Shown here: in pieces, positions 16,811-26,638 of the stretch
Layout of the letters: each line of letters starts with the position of its first letter
How positions within the stretch are numbered: the stretch's first letter is position 1
DNA from: DATBHW01 sp035307385
GTDB taxonomy: Bacteria > Chloroflexota > Ktedonobacteria > Ktedonobacterales > DATBGS01
Assembly: GCA_035307385.1 (NCBI GenBank)
Contig: DATGID010000141.1
Location: 1 to 64,000, forward strand
Direction of reading: 5' to 3'
DNA length: 64,000 nucleotides
Translations under genes and position numbers: made by a program
The notes under the pieces: model-generated
What the model was told of the DNA's origin: nothing
Databases searched by the model: none
What the model saw: the letters and a program-made list of their open reading frames with translations, nothing else

Positions 16811-18601
16811 TCAGCCAGAGCTAACGCGATTCTCTTCGGCAGGCGTAAGGTGATGGGCCAGAGGGCCGTTTTCCGGCGTGCCCCTTGCAGATTGCGCCTG
16901 CCGGAACTGATGGGCCTGATAGCTGTAATACCAGAGCACCAGCAGCAGGCACAGCGCAACGGCGAGCACGACGCCGGAAGGAGTGGGGTGCTTGTACACA
17001 TACGAGACTCCCCGCCAGGCGGTCAGGTGTCCCAGCGTGGAAAAGCCACGGGTAAACACGGTCAGGGCCGCGCTCGCGAGGACGCAGATGATGATGAAGG
17101 TGCCCCCAATCCGGTAGACCCCCGGCCAGAGTCGGGCGAATGTGGTTGTCAGGGTCGCGCTTTTCATGAGGAGACGCGCGGAGAAGGCAAGCGCCAGCAG
17201 CACGCTGCCACAGACCACTACCGTCAGGATGGGGTTAAACGCAGAATGCAGGCGGGCATATGCCTCGTAGCCGCCCGATGCGATCAACACCAGTTCGTAG
17301 AGGCCGATGAGCGAAAGCGCGGCCATCATTTCCACCAGCAGCGAGCGCGCTGTGCGCCGCCAGAACAGCAAGACCAGCCAGACCAGGGCAAAGAATGGGA
17401 AGAGTTGATAGAGCAAGACAGTCTTCAGGGAGATGTTGTCTAGCAGAACAAGCTCATTGCCAAAAGGCCCTTTGGCATCCAGCCGCGATTCAGCATAATA
17501 GGCATCCAATGTGGAGAAAAAGATCGGAACGGTGTTCATCACAAATTCGATGGGGTGATGCTCTACGATGGAGTTGTCGTAGGCATCCGGCAGCGCCCAA
17601 TAGTTCGCGGTAATCGCTGGATGCAGGTCTGCAAACAAATAAGGGCTTTTCGATTGATGGTAGGCTTGCTTAAAGGCATCTAGCTCCTGCGTCAACGCCG
17701 CGTACTGCGGCGAAGCCTCGTTCTGCATGTTATATTGCAGTACTTTGCCCAGCAGGTTGATGCGCTCGACGACGGAAACCCCTGCAAAGCCATTGAGGGT
17801 GGCGTTCTCGTAGATATAGAGGCCCAGCACGCCATAGAGCACTAGCAGAGCAGCCAGAACATGCGGCGCGAGGCGGCGAAACCGGCCATGCCGCGCGGCC
17901 ACCAGAAGCAGGAAGGCGAATAGCAGGACCGGCGCGTAAATCCATTCCGGGCGGACCATATAGGCCACGAACAGCAACAAGACGACCAGCCAGAACTGCC
18001 TGACGCGCAAGGTGCGCAGGAACAGCAGGATAGCCAGCGCCAGCGAAGTCACAATCCAGAGTGAAAAGCCTTCGCTCAGGATCGGCTTGATAAAGGTGAG
18101 CAGATAGGTATTGGAGGTGACGAGCAGCCCAACGATCAAGCCTTGCCAGGCGCGATGCGTCAGTAAACACACGATGATGTATATTTCCAGCACGGCCACG
18201 ACAAAGAGGATGCCCTGCACGATGCTGACGGCAACAAGATTTCCCTGACCGGTCAGCAGAAAGACGAGCGAAATCAGCAAGGGATAGCCTGGCAAGCGCA
18301 TAGGATCAACTAGCTTGCCACTCGTCATGATCTGATGAGAGACGGCAAGGTACTGCGCTGAGTCAGGATACGTTTCCGGCGTGGGATGATTGCTGTAGTA
18401 GGCGAAGACAATCAGGCTGCTGACCAGCAGCAAGGCCAGGCCCGAAATAGCGTAGCGTGGCCCCTGCCAATCATCCTTGAGCCGTTGGCCGACCTGGCGC
18501 AGAGAGCGGCCTACTTGCCCGCGCAGGAAACGGGTATCACGTTCCTCCCGCTTCACATTCCTATCAGAAGAACTGGTAATCGTGCCACCTGGATTGGGCA
18601 T
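16811..18601 (-). CDS. GT-C type membrane protein, probable glycosyltransferase
   Basis: The protein has 596 residues with a basic cytoplasmic N-terminus and about 11-13 membrane helices. Just after TM1 comes a loop with PDSAQYLAVSHQI and then MRLPGYPLL, the pattern of ArnT/PMT-like enzymes in which an acidic residue in the first outer loop is catalytic. Such enzymes transfer sugars from lipid-linked donors. Acceptor and donor are unknown. GAGGA precedes the ATG by about 9 bases. A transport or surface-polymer role is possible, but the loop pattern favours a glycosyltransferase. Confidence 0.7.
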   Translation of the reverse strand: MPNPGGTITSSSDRNVKREERDTRFLRGQVGRSLRQVGQRLKDDWQGPRYAISGLALLLVSSLIVFAYYSNHPTPETYPDSAQYLAVSHQIMTSGKLVDPMRLPGYPLLISLVFLLTGQGNLVAVSIVQGILFVVAVLEIYIIVCLLTHRAWQGLIVGLLVTSNTYLLTFIKPILSEGFSLWIVTSLALAILLFLRTLRVRQFWLVVLLLFVAYMVRPEWIYAPVLLFAFLLLVAARHGRFRRLAPHVLAALLVLYGVLGLYIYENATLNGFAGVSVVERINLLGKVLQYNMQNEASPQYAALTQELDAFKQAYHQSKSPYLFADLHPAITANYWALPDAYDNSIVEHHPIEFVMNTVPIFFSTLDAYYAESRLDAKGPFGNELVLLDNISLKTVLLYQLFPFFALVWLVLLFWRRTARSLLVEMMAALSLIGLYELVLIASGGYEAYARLHSAFNPILTVVVCGSVLLALAFSARLLMKSATLTTTFARLWPGVYRIGGTFIIICVLASAALTVFTRGFSTLGHLTAWRGVSYVYKHPTPSGVVLAVALCLLLVLWYYSYQAHQFRQAQSARGTPENGPLAHHLTPAEENRVSSG

Positions 18602-18746
18602 AGTAAGCTTCCTCTTTGCCTCAAGGTTTGTTCAAGTAAGTTGCTGGCAGATGTATTGATCTCGTGTATCTCTTTTTCGTTAAAACGAATCCCCTGTGCT
18701 GTTATTAACGAACAGACCCGAGAAGAGGTATATCGGCAGAGAAAAT

Positions 18747-18784
18747 GTGATCGCCTCTGGCCTGGTGGGGCCAGAGGCGATCAC
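18747..18784 (-). terminator. Terminator of the S53 peptidase gene
   Basis: A 16-bp perfect stem (18747-18762 with 18769-18784, 6-base loop) lies 42 bases after the peptidase stop. On the minus strand the stem continues into CATTTTCTC. Confidence 0.75.
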
Positions 18785-18825
18785 GCTACAGGCGGGCGGA
18801 AGATTCCTCCCGCTAACCCACGGTA

Positions 18826-21800
18826 CTACGGTTGATAGCCGACAACATCCGAGCCGCCCGTGCGGCCACCGGAGAAGTTGAAGTACATGGGCCGTTCGGC
18901 CACAATGGCAACATTGGACTCAGCGATCATCGAGAACGACTGTCCTGGCATAACCGTGCCCGTATTGAGCGTGAAGCGGCTGCTGGGCGCAATCGTGTAG
19001 ACCCGCACGGTGGCCGCGTGCCCATTGGCGGGCAGGAAGATCACCTGCACCGTCGCCGTGTTGGTGGGGTCCGGGTTCTCAATAGTCAGGTACTCCGAAA
19101 AGCCGGTGCCGGTGAACCCTTCGGCAAAGTAGAATAGGTTCGAGGGCGCTGCCGCCCCCAGCACGTCGGTTGCCCCGGGGATGCTGGTGCCAAACTTGAA
19201 GCTCATGAAGCGCTCGGCCAGAATCGGCTGGGAAGCGCTCACATGCGCACTGTTGTTGCCCGAGACGCCCTGTGAACCCACATTGATGATGGTCTGCTGG
19301 CCCGCGTTCAGGGTGAAGGGCGTAGTGACTGGTGAGCCGCTCGCCAGGAAGAAGGTGATGGTTCCGGTGGCGGTCTGGCTGCCAGGATTGGACAGGATGT
19401 AGCGCTCGCTGAAGGCCGAACTAACAAAGCCCTCGGCAAAGTCCCAGTTGGTCAGCGGATTGGCTACGCCCACCACATCAGCCGCTCCTGTATTTCCGGT
19501 GGTGGCATCCTTGAGGTACATGGGCCGCTCCACCAGACCCGGCAGCGAGAGGTGGACCAGCGCGCTGTAGGTGCCTGCTGGCAAGCCTTCCGTGGCGAGC
19601 GGGACCGTGCCCCGGCTATTGGCTGGGACGCTATGGTCAATGACCGTCGATTTGCCGGAGGCTGAGAAGTAGGTGATCTGCACATCCATGGTGTTGGTGG
19701 GGTCCGGGTTAAGAATCGTCAGGTAGGTATGGTGGTTGGCGGTGGTATCCAGATAGCCAAAGTCGAAGTTCTGCGAGAGACTGGTCGCGCCCAGCACATC
19801 GCTGCCACCGGGAATGGTCCCGCCGAAATTGAAGTACATCGGACGCTCGGCGATCAGCGGCAAAGTGCCCGTGACGATCATCGAGACGTTCTGGTTGGGA
19901 CCGATTTCGCTGTTGATGTTGAGCGTCGTGCGGCTGATGGGCAGCAGCGTATACTGCTTGGTGATGGGCGACGCGCCCTGGAGCAGATACTGCACGGTGA
20001 CGGTGTTGTCTATCGAGTTGGGGTTCGCCAGCGTCAGGTACTCCGAGAAGCCGGTGCCGGTGAATCCTTCCGCGAAGTACCAGGTATTGCTCACATTGGC
20101 CGAGACCACCGCGACGGGAATAGTAAACGGATTAAAGCCGTTGGTGTCGTTGTCCTGCACAGTGAGCGTTGTTGTCAGTGTTTGCGGCGAACTGCCAAGG
20201 GTGATGGTCAGTCTGAACTGTGTTGAGCTATGACCAGGAATCGTTCCGCTTGTCTGGTCTGCTGATATCCAGGATTGGAGACCGGTGAGCGTCCAGCTAT
20301 AGCTGTTGGGGCTGTTGTTCTGAATGGTTACGATCTGTGGCGCAACGGTTGCGCCTGGCTTTGTTATCAGATAAATGAGGTTTGGCGTTACAGCGGGAAC
20401 ATCGCCTGCAATATCGCGCGCGAGGTTCCAGACATCTGGCGTGCCAATGCCCGAGGCCATATCATAGCCGGTCGTTGCCGGATATTTGCCGCCGTTCGTG
20501 CCCAGGTTGTCGTTGTTTCCACTGGTGACGTCGTGGTAAGCCGTCAGCGCCTGCGGCGTATTGAAGACGCGATAGAGATCGGCGCTGGCGCTGCCCAGGC
20601 TGGATTTGCCTTCGTTTTTCAAAAGCTCGTTGATGTCGGTGGCAACACCTGCCCATAGGGGAGTAGATGCGCTGGTGCCACCAAACACGGTCCAGCCGCT
20701 GGGGAAAGGCGATGTACACAACGTCCCAACGGTGCAAAAGATGGAGTACCCCGTTTGGGGGTCGGCATCCGCCGAGACATCGGGCACTTCGCGCTTGCCA
20801 TTGGAGAACTTATTGGTGACGCCTGGGCCAGTCTGATAGCCTGGCTGCCCAAAGAAGGTGCTCAGGCCGCCGCCATCGCTGCCATCTTGATTATTCCAGA
20901 CGCTCTCACTGAGGTAGGCGCCAGCGTTGGTGGTGTTCAGGGTTGTGCCACCAACTCCGACCACAAAGGGATCGGAAGCCGGGTAATCTACTGCCAGGCT
21001 GGTAGAGGTTGAGCAGTCAGCAGAACCACTATCGCCGGAGGAGGAGAAAAATGCCTGGCCCTGCGCGGCGGCTGCGGAGAAGACGGTATCGTAAGCCTGC
21101 ATCCCAGAAGTGCCGAAACTGGCTTCGCAGTTCCCCCAGCTATTGCTGGCAACTTTGGCAGTATCATCGGTCACAATCCGGTCAAAAACGTCCAAAAACC
21201 CCTGGAAGGTATTCGGGCCAATATAAATCTTCTGCGAGGCTCCTGGCGCAATGGCTGACATGATTTCCATATCCAGCGTGACCTCGTCGGCATTCGCACC
21301 AGGGGTGTTTGACGCGCCATCCACCAACACATTCGAGAATTTGGCCGAACCAAGGCCATACTCACTCAGATAGGTCGTGATGTCGCTGGCCTTGTACCCA
21401 TCTAACTCAACGAGCGCCACGGTCTGGCCGGTGCCATCATCAGTGCCGACCAGCGGGGTCATATCGTAGACGGTGTGGAGTTCGAGCGGTGTAAAGCCGC
21501 CGCCAGGTCCACTGGCTGGCATTTGCGCCTTTTGTGGCGCGAGCGAGCCGAGACGGTGCGGCGTCGAGGTATTATCCAGGCCGCCGATGTTGAGAATCAG
21601 CCCGGCCAATGATGACGGCACAGAGGGTTCGTTGGTCGGCGCGTAGACCACGTGCCCTTTGAGCGCGAAGTTTTCAATGCTGACGTTAAAGGCTTTCTCA
21701 ACCGTCGCAACCGTTCCCTCCGCGTCAATGATCAGACGGTTGGCTGCCACCGACTGCACGGTCAGCCCCTGGCTGCGCAGCCAGGAGACGACGGCATCAA

Positions 21801-22137
21801 CGCTGGCCTGCGACGGCGCATAGTGGGCGGTGAACTGCTGCGGAGTGATGTATTGGTGATAAAGAGGAGAGTGCTTGTCATTCTGCGCGTTGATCAGCGC
21901 TTGCAATCCTGCCGGATCAGCCAGATTCAGGCTGATGCTCAACTGGAGGCGCTGCTGCCCATCGGTTGCGCCCAGTGGAGTGCGCCCCCGCAGGGCGGGA
22001 ATCAGATGGCCTGGAATGGGACTGCGGCTCCCTGGTATTGAGCTGGCTCCGACCACCCCATAAATCAGGAAAGATAACGTTGCCAGGATGGTCAGCGTCA
22101 GCAGGGCAGGGAGCGTATAGCGTTTGTATCGCTTCAT
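18826..22137 (-). CDS. Secreted S53 (sedolisin/kumamolisin) peptidase with C-terminal repeats
   Basis: This 1103-residue exported serine-carboxyl peptidase is active at acid pH in known homologues. Order: signal segment (KRY...LPALLTLTILATLSFLIYG), pro-domain of the kumamolisin activation type (about 55-200), catalytic domain (about 215-580), a beta-sandwich, and four repeats starting at residues 686, 791, 898 and 1002. The catalytic Glu and Asp lie in ADEVTLDMEI, the oxyanion Asp-equivalent region in SNSWGNCEAS, and the serine in GGTSASTP. A calcium-site region YDMASGIGTPD follows. ATG 22137 has AAGGG 11 bases upstream. The repeats are nearly shared with the next gene. Confidence 0.93.
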   Translation of the reverse strand: MKRYKRYTLPALLTLTILATLSFLIYGVVGASSIPGSRSPIPGHLIPALRGRTPLGATDGQQRLQLSISLNLADPAGLQALINAQNDKHSPLYHQYITPQQFTAHYAPSQASVDAVVSWLRSQGLTVQSVAANRLIIDAEGTVATVEKAFNVSIENFALKGHVVYAPTNEPSVPSSLAGLILNIGGLDNTSTPHRLGSLAPQKAQMPASGPGGGFTPLELHTVYDMTPLVGTDDGTGQTVALVELDGYKASDITTYLSEYGLGSAKFSNVLVDGASNTPGANADEVTLDMEIMSAIAPGASQKIYIGPNTFQGFLDVFDRIVTDDTAKVASNSWGNCEASFGTSGMQAYDTVFSAAAAQGQAFFSSSGDSGSADCSTSTSLAVDYPASDPFVVGVGGTTLNTTNAGAYLSESVWNNQDGSDGGGLSTFFGQPGYQTGPGVTNKFSNGKREVPDVSADADPQTGYSIFCTVGTLCTSPFPSGWTVFGGTSASTPLWAGVATDINELLKNEGKSSLGSASADLYRVFNTPQALTAYHDVTSGNNDNLGTNGGKYPATTGYDMASGIGTPDVWNLARDIAGDVPAVTPNLIYLITKPGATVAPQIVTIQNNSPNSYSWTLTGLQSWISADQTSGTIPGHSSTQFRLTITLGSSPQTLTTTLTVQDNDTNGFNPFTIPVAVVSANVSNTWYFAEGFTGTGFSEYLTLANPNSIDNTVTVQYLLQGASPITKQYTLLPISRTTLNINSEIGPNQNVSMIVTGTLPLIAERPMYFNFGGTIPGGSDVLGATSLSQNFDFGYLDTTANHHTYLTILNPDPTNTMDVQITYFSASGKSTVIDHSVPANSRGTVPLATEGLPAGTYSALVHLSLPGLVERPMYLKDATTGNTGAADVVGVANPLTNWDFAEGFVSSAFSERYILSNPGSQTATGTITFFLASGSPVTTPFTLNAGQQTIINVGSQGVSGNNSAHVSASQPILAERFMSFKFGTSIPGATDVLGAAAPSNLFYFAEGFTGTGFSEYLTIENPDPTNTATVQVIFLPANGHAATVRVYTIAPSSRFTLNTGTVMPGQSFSMIAESNVAIVAERPMYFNFSGGRTGGSDVVGYQP
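18829..20082 (-). repeat. Four-repeat C-terminal module, copy in the peptidase
   Basis: Four protein repeats of about 105 residues follow one pattern: aromatic-FAEGF, an EYL-x-L-x-NP turn, AER-P-MYF, then DV-GA. The DNA is very similar to 22613-23872, with the last 40-odd bases before the stop almost unbroken in identity. The role is likely attachment or adhesion at the cell surface (inference). Confidence 0.85.
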
Positions 22138-22381
22138 GCCTGTATATCCCTTCACGAGGATAAGAGAGTGTGAAAGTGTTCTTTTTAAGAATTCCTGTGG
22201 GCGTTTCCCCTGAGGAGATGAGAGAAGAAACGGGCCGGTAGAGTTGCGGTCCTCCTTTCTGGTTCAGCCTGTCCAATGTTGCAAGCAGAAGGGCAGCAAA
22301 TGGATGATTAAAAACGTAGGGCGTTTGTTGCCATGAGTCTATTGCCGGGCGAGAAGCAAAGCAACTCTCCTGTGCGAGATG

Positions 22382-22427
22382 ATACTAGCATGCTGTCAAG
22401 GATACATACAAGCACGCTGGTACTTTT
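22382..22427 (-). promoter_or_regulatory. Putative peptidase promoter with AAAAGTAC element
   Basis: On the minus strand: AAAAGTAC (22420-22427), 8 bases, TTGTAT (22406-22411), 18 bases ending GCATGC, TAGTAT (22382-22387). A second AAAGTAC lies about 24 bases further upstream. The same arrangement occurs at 26984-27028 before the propeller gene. Confidence 0.55.
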
Positions 22428-22538
22428 GGCACTGCTGAGCTAGTACTTTCAGCATTCGGTTTGTAAAGCACAGAAGGAGCGCTGGGAGGCTGATGCATGC
22501 AGAAATTGATCTGATAAGTCGCTATCATGGTGGCAAAT

Positions 22539-22586
22539 AGCGGGCGGCCACCTGGAACCTTCAAGCGCTCCAGGTGGCCGCCCGCT
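22539..22586 (-). terminator. Strong hairpin after the propeller gene
   Basis: A perfect 18-bp stem (22539-22556 with 22569-22586) begins 24 bases after the stop. The following minus-strand bases are ATTTGCC, so the T run is short, but the stem is very stable. Confidence 0.7.
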
Positions 22587-22609
22587 TTCCTGCTATTCAG
22601 GGACTGCCG

Positions 22610-25600
22610 TTACGGTTGATAGCCGACAACATCCGAGCCGCCCGTGCGGCCACCCGAGAAGTTGAAGTACATCGAACGTTCGGCCACAATCGGGACGTTG
22701 TTGGACTCGACCACCATCGAGAACGATTGTCCCGGCATGACCGTGCCCGTCGGCAGGGTGAAGCGACTGCTGGGCGCAATCGTGTAGACGCGCACGACCG
22801 GCGCGCTCCCGTTGGCAGGCAGGAAGGTCACGATCACCGTCGCCGTATCCGTGGCGCTGGGGTTCTCAATGGTCAGGTACTCCGAGAAGCCCGTGCCGGT
22901 GAACCCTTCGGCAAAGAAGGATAGGTCGCTCGGCGCAGCCGCTCCCAGCACATCCGTGGCCCCTGGGATGCTCGTGCCGAACTTGAAGCTCATGAAGCGC
23001 TCGGCCAGAATCGGCTGGGAAGCGCTCACATGGGCGCTGTTGTTGCCCGAGAGCAGGGCGTTGACTGGGATGATGGTCTGCGCTCCCGGCGCCAGGCTGA
23101 AGGGTTTGGTCACAGGCGGGCCACTCGCCAGGAAGAAGGTCACTGTGCCCGTGGCCGTGGTTGCGCCAGGGTTGGACAGGATGTAGCGCTCGCTGAAGGT
23201 CGAGGAGGTGAACCCTTCGGCAAAGTCCCAGTCCATCAGCGGCGTCGCCACCCCGACGACATCCGCCGCTCCCGTGTAGCCCGTAGTGCCATCGATCAGG
23301 TACATGGGCCGCTCTACCAGCCCTGGCTCGGAGAGATGCACCAGCGCGCTATAGGTGCCTGCTGGCAAGCCTTCCGTGGCAAGCGGGACCGTGCCCCGGC
23401 TGTCGCCCGACACCGAGTGGTGGATAACCGTCGATTGGCCGGTGGCCGAGAGGTAGGTGATCTGCACGTCCATGCTGTCGTTGGGGTTCGGGTTCGGGTT
23501 CAGGATCGACAGGTAGGTATGGTGGTTGGCTGTGTTATCCAGGTAACCAAAGTCAAAGTCCTGCGATAGGCTGGTCGCGCCCAGCACATCGCTGCCGCCG
23601 GGAATCGTCCCGCCAAAATTGAAGTACATGGGCCGCTCGGCGATGAGGGGCAAGCTGCCCGTGACGACCATCGAGACGTTCTGGCCCGCCCCGATTTCGC
23701 TGTTGATGTTCAGGGTGTAGCGGCTGTTCTTGTGCACTGTATACTGCTTCGTGATGGGCGAGGCACCCTGGAGCAGGTACTGCACGGTGACCAGGTTGTC
23801 GGCATCGTTAGGGTTCGCCAGGGTCAGGTACTCGGTGAAGCCGGTGCCTGTGAACCCTTCGGCGAAGTACCAGGTCTTCGATACATTGGCCGCGACCAGT
23901 GTGATTGGTATGGTGAGCGGCGATGCGCCAACCACAGGAGAACTCACCGTCAGATTCGTGGTATAGGTCTGGTCGGACGCGATACTCGGCGTGTTGAAGG
24001 TCAAGGTAATGGTCTGCGTGCCACCAGCGGGGATGGTGCCCGAAGAGGGGCCGCTGATGCTGACCCAACCTGACGGCGTGAGTGTGGGCAGTGACGCCGA
24101 CCAGGGCAGGTTACCCATACCCGTGTTGCTCAGGGTGATCGTTTGCGTGCCGGGGGTAACCCCTGGGGCGGTCGTCAAGCCCACACCACTGGGATTAGCC
24201 AGGAGGCTGCCGATGGGCAGCACCCACATGCCGCGCCCATGAGTCGCCACAAAGACGCGCGTGCCATTGTGGTCAAGGAAGACCTGGTCCACTGCCACGT
24301 TGGGCAGGCCGCTGCCCAGTCTGGCCCAAGTCGAGCCACCATTCTGGCTGGCAAAGATGCCAGCATCGCTGCCAGCAATCACCAGGCTGGCGTTGATGGG
24401 GCTGACCAGTACCGACTCGAAGGGAATATTAGGCAGGCTGGCGCTGATGTCGGTCCAGCTTGTCCCGCTGTTCGTGGATTTGAAGACGTGGTGCCCTGCA
24501 TTAGGGGCAAAGTTGGCGAACGTGGCATAGACAATAGCAGGATTGGTCGGGTCAACCGCCAGTCCGGTGACCATGCCGCCAGTGGACCCTGACGGCGCGA
24601 CATTCTTGCTCCAGGTCGTGCCACCATTGGTGGTCACGAAGATGTGACCAGCGTTATCCCCGGCGTAGATCACGTTGTCGTGTCCGGGGGCAACTGCCAG
24701 GGCAGAGATGGATGTTCCATTATCGAGGACCGGGCTAATGGCGACCCAGGAACTGGCGCCATTCGTCGTGCGATAGACCGCATTTGTTCCCGCCAGCAGT
24801 TCCAGATGGTTGTTGGGGGACATGATGAACGGCATGATAAAGTTCGCGCTCCCGGCGAGACCGGTTGTCGCCGGATTCCAGGTTGCGCCGCCATCGGTAG
24901 ACTTGCTGATGGCCCCAAAGACGTACTCTTCGTAGACAACGGAGTTATCGGTGTAGTCCACTACCGTGTCGCCGCCGTCGCCGCCGAAGGACTCAGTCCA
25001 CGTGGCTGGCCCATTCAGCGCGGAACTCAGCGGGAACTGGTTTTCACCGTTGTCCTGAGCGCCGCCATACAGTTGGGCATCACTGCCCGTCTCACCGACG
25101 CTGCCGCCGTAGAATTGCGTGATGTCGAGGCCGCCGCCGTTCAGGTTGGTGAAGGCCCCGCCGCTGGTGCCGCTCCAGACGCCACCATCGTTGCCGATAT
25201 AGTACGAGGAAGAGGAATTGCTCAAGAAGGCCAGCGCGTGCTGATCAGGATGAACATTTCCGCCGGTGTAGGCATTCGTCAGGTTGGTCCAGCTTGTGCC
25301 GCCGGTAGTGGTCTGCCAAACATCCACCCCGCCGACATAGGCGGTGTTGCCGGTGGCGTCGGTGGGATCGACCGCCACGTAGGTGTCGTACCACCACTGC
25401 TGCCCGCCGTCGTCGTTGACCATGCCCGTCACGCCGGAGACATTTTGAGCAGTCCAGCTTGAGCCGTTAGTGGTCGAGACGTAAATGGCGCTGTTCAGCA
25501 AATTTCCGAAAGCGCTCCCAGCGCCGCCTAGTCCGCCATCGGTCAGCACTGCGTAAAGATGCTGCCCATCGTGGGAGATGCCCAGGCTGACCCGCTCGAC

Positions 25601-26638
25601 GTTATTGCCAGTGGGAATGCCTGCTGAAAGCAGTGACCAGGTAGCGCCATCGTTCGTGCTCTTGTAAACGCCAGCAATACTAGTGTATGTGCTGGTAGAA
25701 AAGCCAAAGGAATTGGCTAACCCGGCGAAGGCAACGCCAGCATGGGCCGGGTCAAAAACCACATCGGACCCAAAATCTGCCGCGACTACTGTGTTGGACT
25801 TAACCAGCGTCCAGGTGCTGCCGCCGTCGGTCGAGCGCCAGATGCCGCCATTGCTGAAGTCGCCTGGCGCTCCGCCTGGTGGGGTGGTGGCCCCATCAAA
25901 GGTAGCGGCTGCCAGAACGATGGAACTGTTATTGGGGTCAACCGCAATTTTGGAGATGCCCAGGCCACCAAAGTGGCTGAATCCAAGCTGTGTCCAGTGA
26001 GCGCCGCCGTCGGTGCTCTTGAAGATGCCCGCGCCCCAGAAGGCATCGGCATTCAGGTTGCCCTCGCCGGTGCCGACGTAGATGGTGTTGGCGTTGTGGG
26101 GGTCAATCGCAATCGAGCCAATGGAGAGCGTGGGCCAGCTATCCGAGACGGGTGTCCAATGCGCGCCGCCATCGGTCGAATGCCAGACACCGCCATCGGC
26201 TGCGCCTGCCCAGAGGTCGTTGCTGTTGGTTGGGTTGACGGCCATTGCCGTGATGCGCCCGCTGTTCAGCCCATAGTTGTTGCAGTTGGTGCTGCAAGCG
26301 CTCGTATCGATGGGCTGAGGACCAAGCGGCGTCCAGGTAGCAGCCGGAAGGGTGCTCGATTCCGGGCCGCCCGTTGAGGCAAGCGTTGGAAGCCTGGAAG
26401 CCTGTTGCAGCGCGTTCATGCGCGCATCAGGCGCGGGCGTGGTCGTGCCGAAGTGTGAAAGCTGGAACCAGTTGCCTTCTGCTTTGATGTTCGAGCTTTT
26501 GGAGGGTTTCCCTGCCGCGCTCAAGGGAGCGCCTGCCGAACGACCTGCCGCGCTCACCGAGCCGGAAAAAATGAACATCGTTGCAAAGATCGTCATCAGA
26601 AGCAGGGCTGAGAAAGAATACGCCTTCAAGCGTCTCAT
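22610..26638 (-). CDS. Secreted Asp-box (BNR) propeller protein with C-terminal repeats
   Basis: This 1342-residue exported protein has a signal peptide (RRLKAYSFSALLLMTIFATMFIFSGSVSAA). A long propeller region (about 90-810) carries at least ten Asp-box turns such as STDGGAHW, STDGGSTW, STNDGATW, TTNGGTTW and SQNGGSTW. The layout resembles sortilin/VPS10 or GH74-type two-propeller proteins, but I cannot identify catalytic residues. An Ig-like domain follows, then the same four-repeat module as the S53 peptidase from residue 923. ATG 26638 has AAAGGAAGG upstream; the frame extends further 5' without support. Likely cell-surface or extracellular. Confidence 0.88.
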   Translation of the reverse strand: MRRLKAYSFSALLLMTIFATMFIFSGSVSAAGRSAGAPLSAAGKPSKSSNIKAEGNWFQLSHFGTTTPAPDARMNALQQASRLPTLASTGGPESSTLPAATWTPLGPQPIDTSACSTNCNNYGLNSGRITAMAVNPTNSNDLWAGAADGGVWHSTDGGAHWTPVSDSWPTLSIGSIAIDPHNANTIYVGTGEGNLNADAFWGAGIFKSTDGGAHWTQLGFSHFGGLGISKIAVDPNNSSIVLAAATFDGATTPPGGAPGDFSNGGIWRSTDGGSTWTLVKSNTVVAADFGSDVVFDPAHAGVAFAGLANSFGFSTSTYTSIAGVYKSTNDGATWSLLSAGIPTGNNVERVSLGISHDGQHLYAVLTDGGLGGAGSAFGNLLNSAIYVSTTNGSSWTAQNVSGVTGMVNDDGGQQWWYDTYVAVDPTDATGNTAYVGGVDVWQTTTGGTSWTNLTNAYTGGNVHPDQHALAFLSNSSSSYYIGNDGGVWSGTSGGAFTNLNGGGLDITQFYGGSVGETGSDAQLYGGAQDNGENQFPLSSALNGPATWTESFGGDGGDTVVDYTDNSVVYEEYVFGAISKSTDGGATWNPATTGLAGSANFIMPFIMSPNNHLELLAGTNAVYRTTNGASSWVAISPVLDNGTSISALAVAPGHDNVIYAGDNAGHIFVTTNGGTTWSKNVAPSGSTGGMVTGLAVDPTNPAIVYATFANFAPNAGHHVFKSTNSGTSWTDISASLPNIPFESVLVSPINASLVIAGSDAGIFASQNGGSTWARLGSGLPNVAVDQVFLDHNGTRVFVATHGRGMWVLPIGSLLANPSGVGLTTAPGVTPGTQTITLSNTGMGNLPWSASLPTLTPSGWVSISGPSSGTIPAGGTQTITLTFNTPSIASDQTYTTNLTVSSPVVGASPLTIPITLVAANVSKTWYFAEGFTGTGFTEYLTLANPNDADNLVTVQYLLQGASPITKQYTVHKNSRYTLNINSEIGAGQNVSMVVTGSLPLIAERPMYFNFGGTIPGGSDVLGATSLSQDFDFGYLDNTANHHTYLSILNPNPNPNDSMDVQITYLSATGQSTVIHHSVSGDSRGTVPLATEGLPAGTYSALVHLSEPGLVERPMYLIDGTTGYTGAADVVGVATPLMDWDFAEGFTSSTFSERYILSNPGATTATGTVTFFLASGPPVTKPFSLAPGAQTIIPVNALLSGNNSAHVSASQPILAERFMSFKFGTSIPGATDVLGAAAPSDLSFFAEGFTGTGFSEYLTIENPSATDTATVIVTFLPANGSAPVVRVYTIAPSSRFTLPTGTVMPGQSFSMVVESNNVPIVAERSMYFNFSGGRTGGSDVVGYQP
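22613..23872 (-). repeat. Four-repeat C-terminal module, copy in the propeller protein
   Basis: This copy corresponds to 18829-20082 in order and length, four units of about 105 residues. The high DNA similarity in a co-directional neighbour suggests recent duplication or gene conversion. Confidence 0.85.

Larger units (their letters stand above)
22138..22609. other. Leader of the peptidase gene and end of the propeller gene
   Basis: This 472-base gap holds the terminator of the upstream gene (22539-22586) and a promoter-like region (22382-22427). Between them and the peptidase ATG is a leader of about 240 bases, unusually long. The leader contains an AAAGGAGG (minus strand, 22251-22258) that is not followed by a start codon. 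No gene is seen. Confidence 0.55.

Noticed and set aside
16682..17443. Plus-strand frame of 253 codons
   Set aside because: Runs out of the SRPBCC gene in the wrong frame and then antisense to the GT-C gene.
18676..18689. Inverted repeat TTCGTT-AA-AACGAA upstream of the GT-C gene
   Set aside because: Short arms and no second complete copy; only a half-site recurs nearby, so an operator call is not supported.
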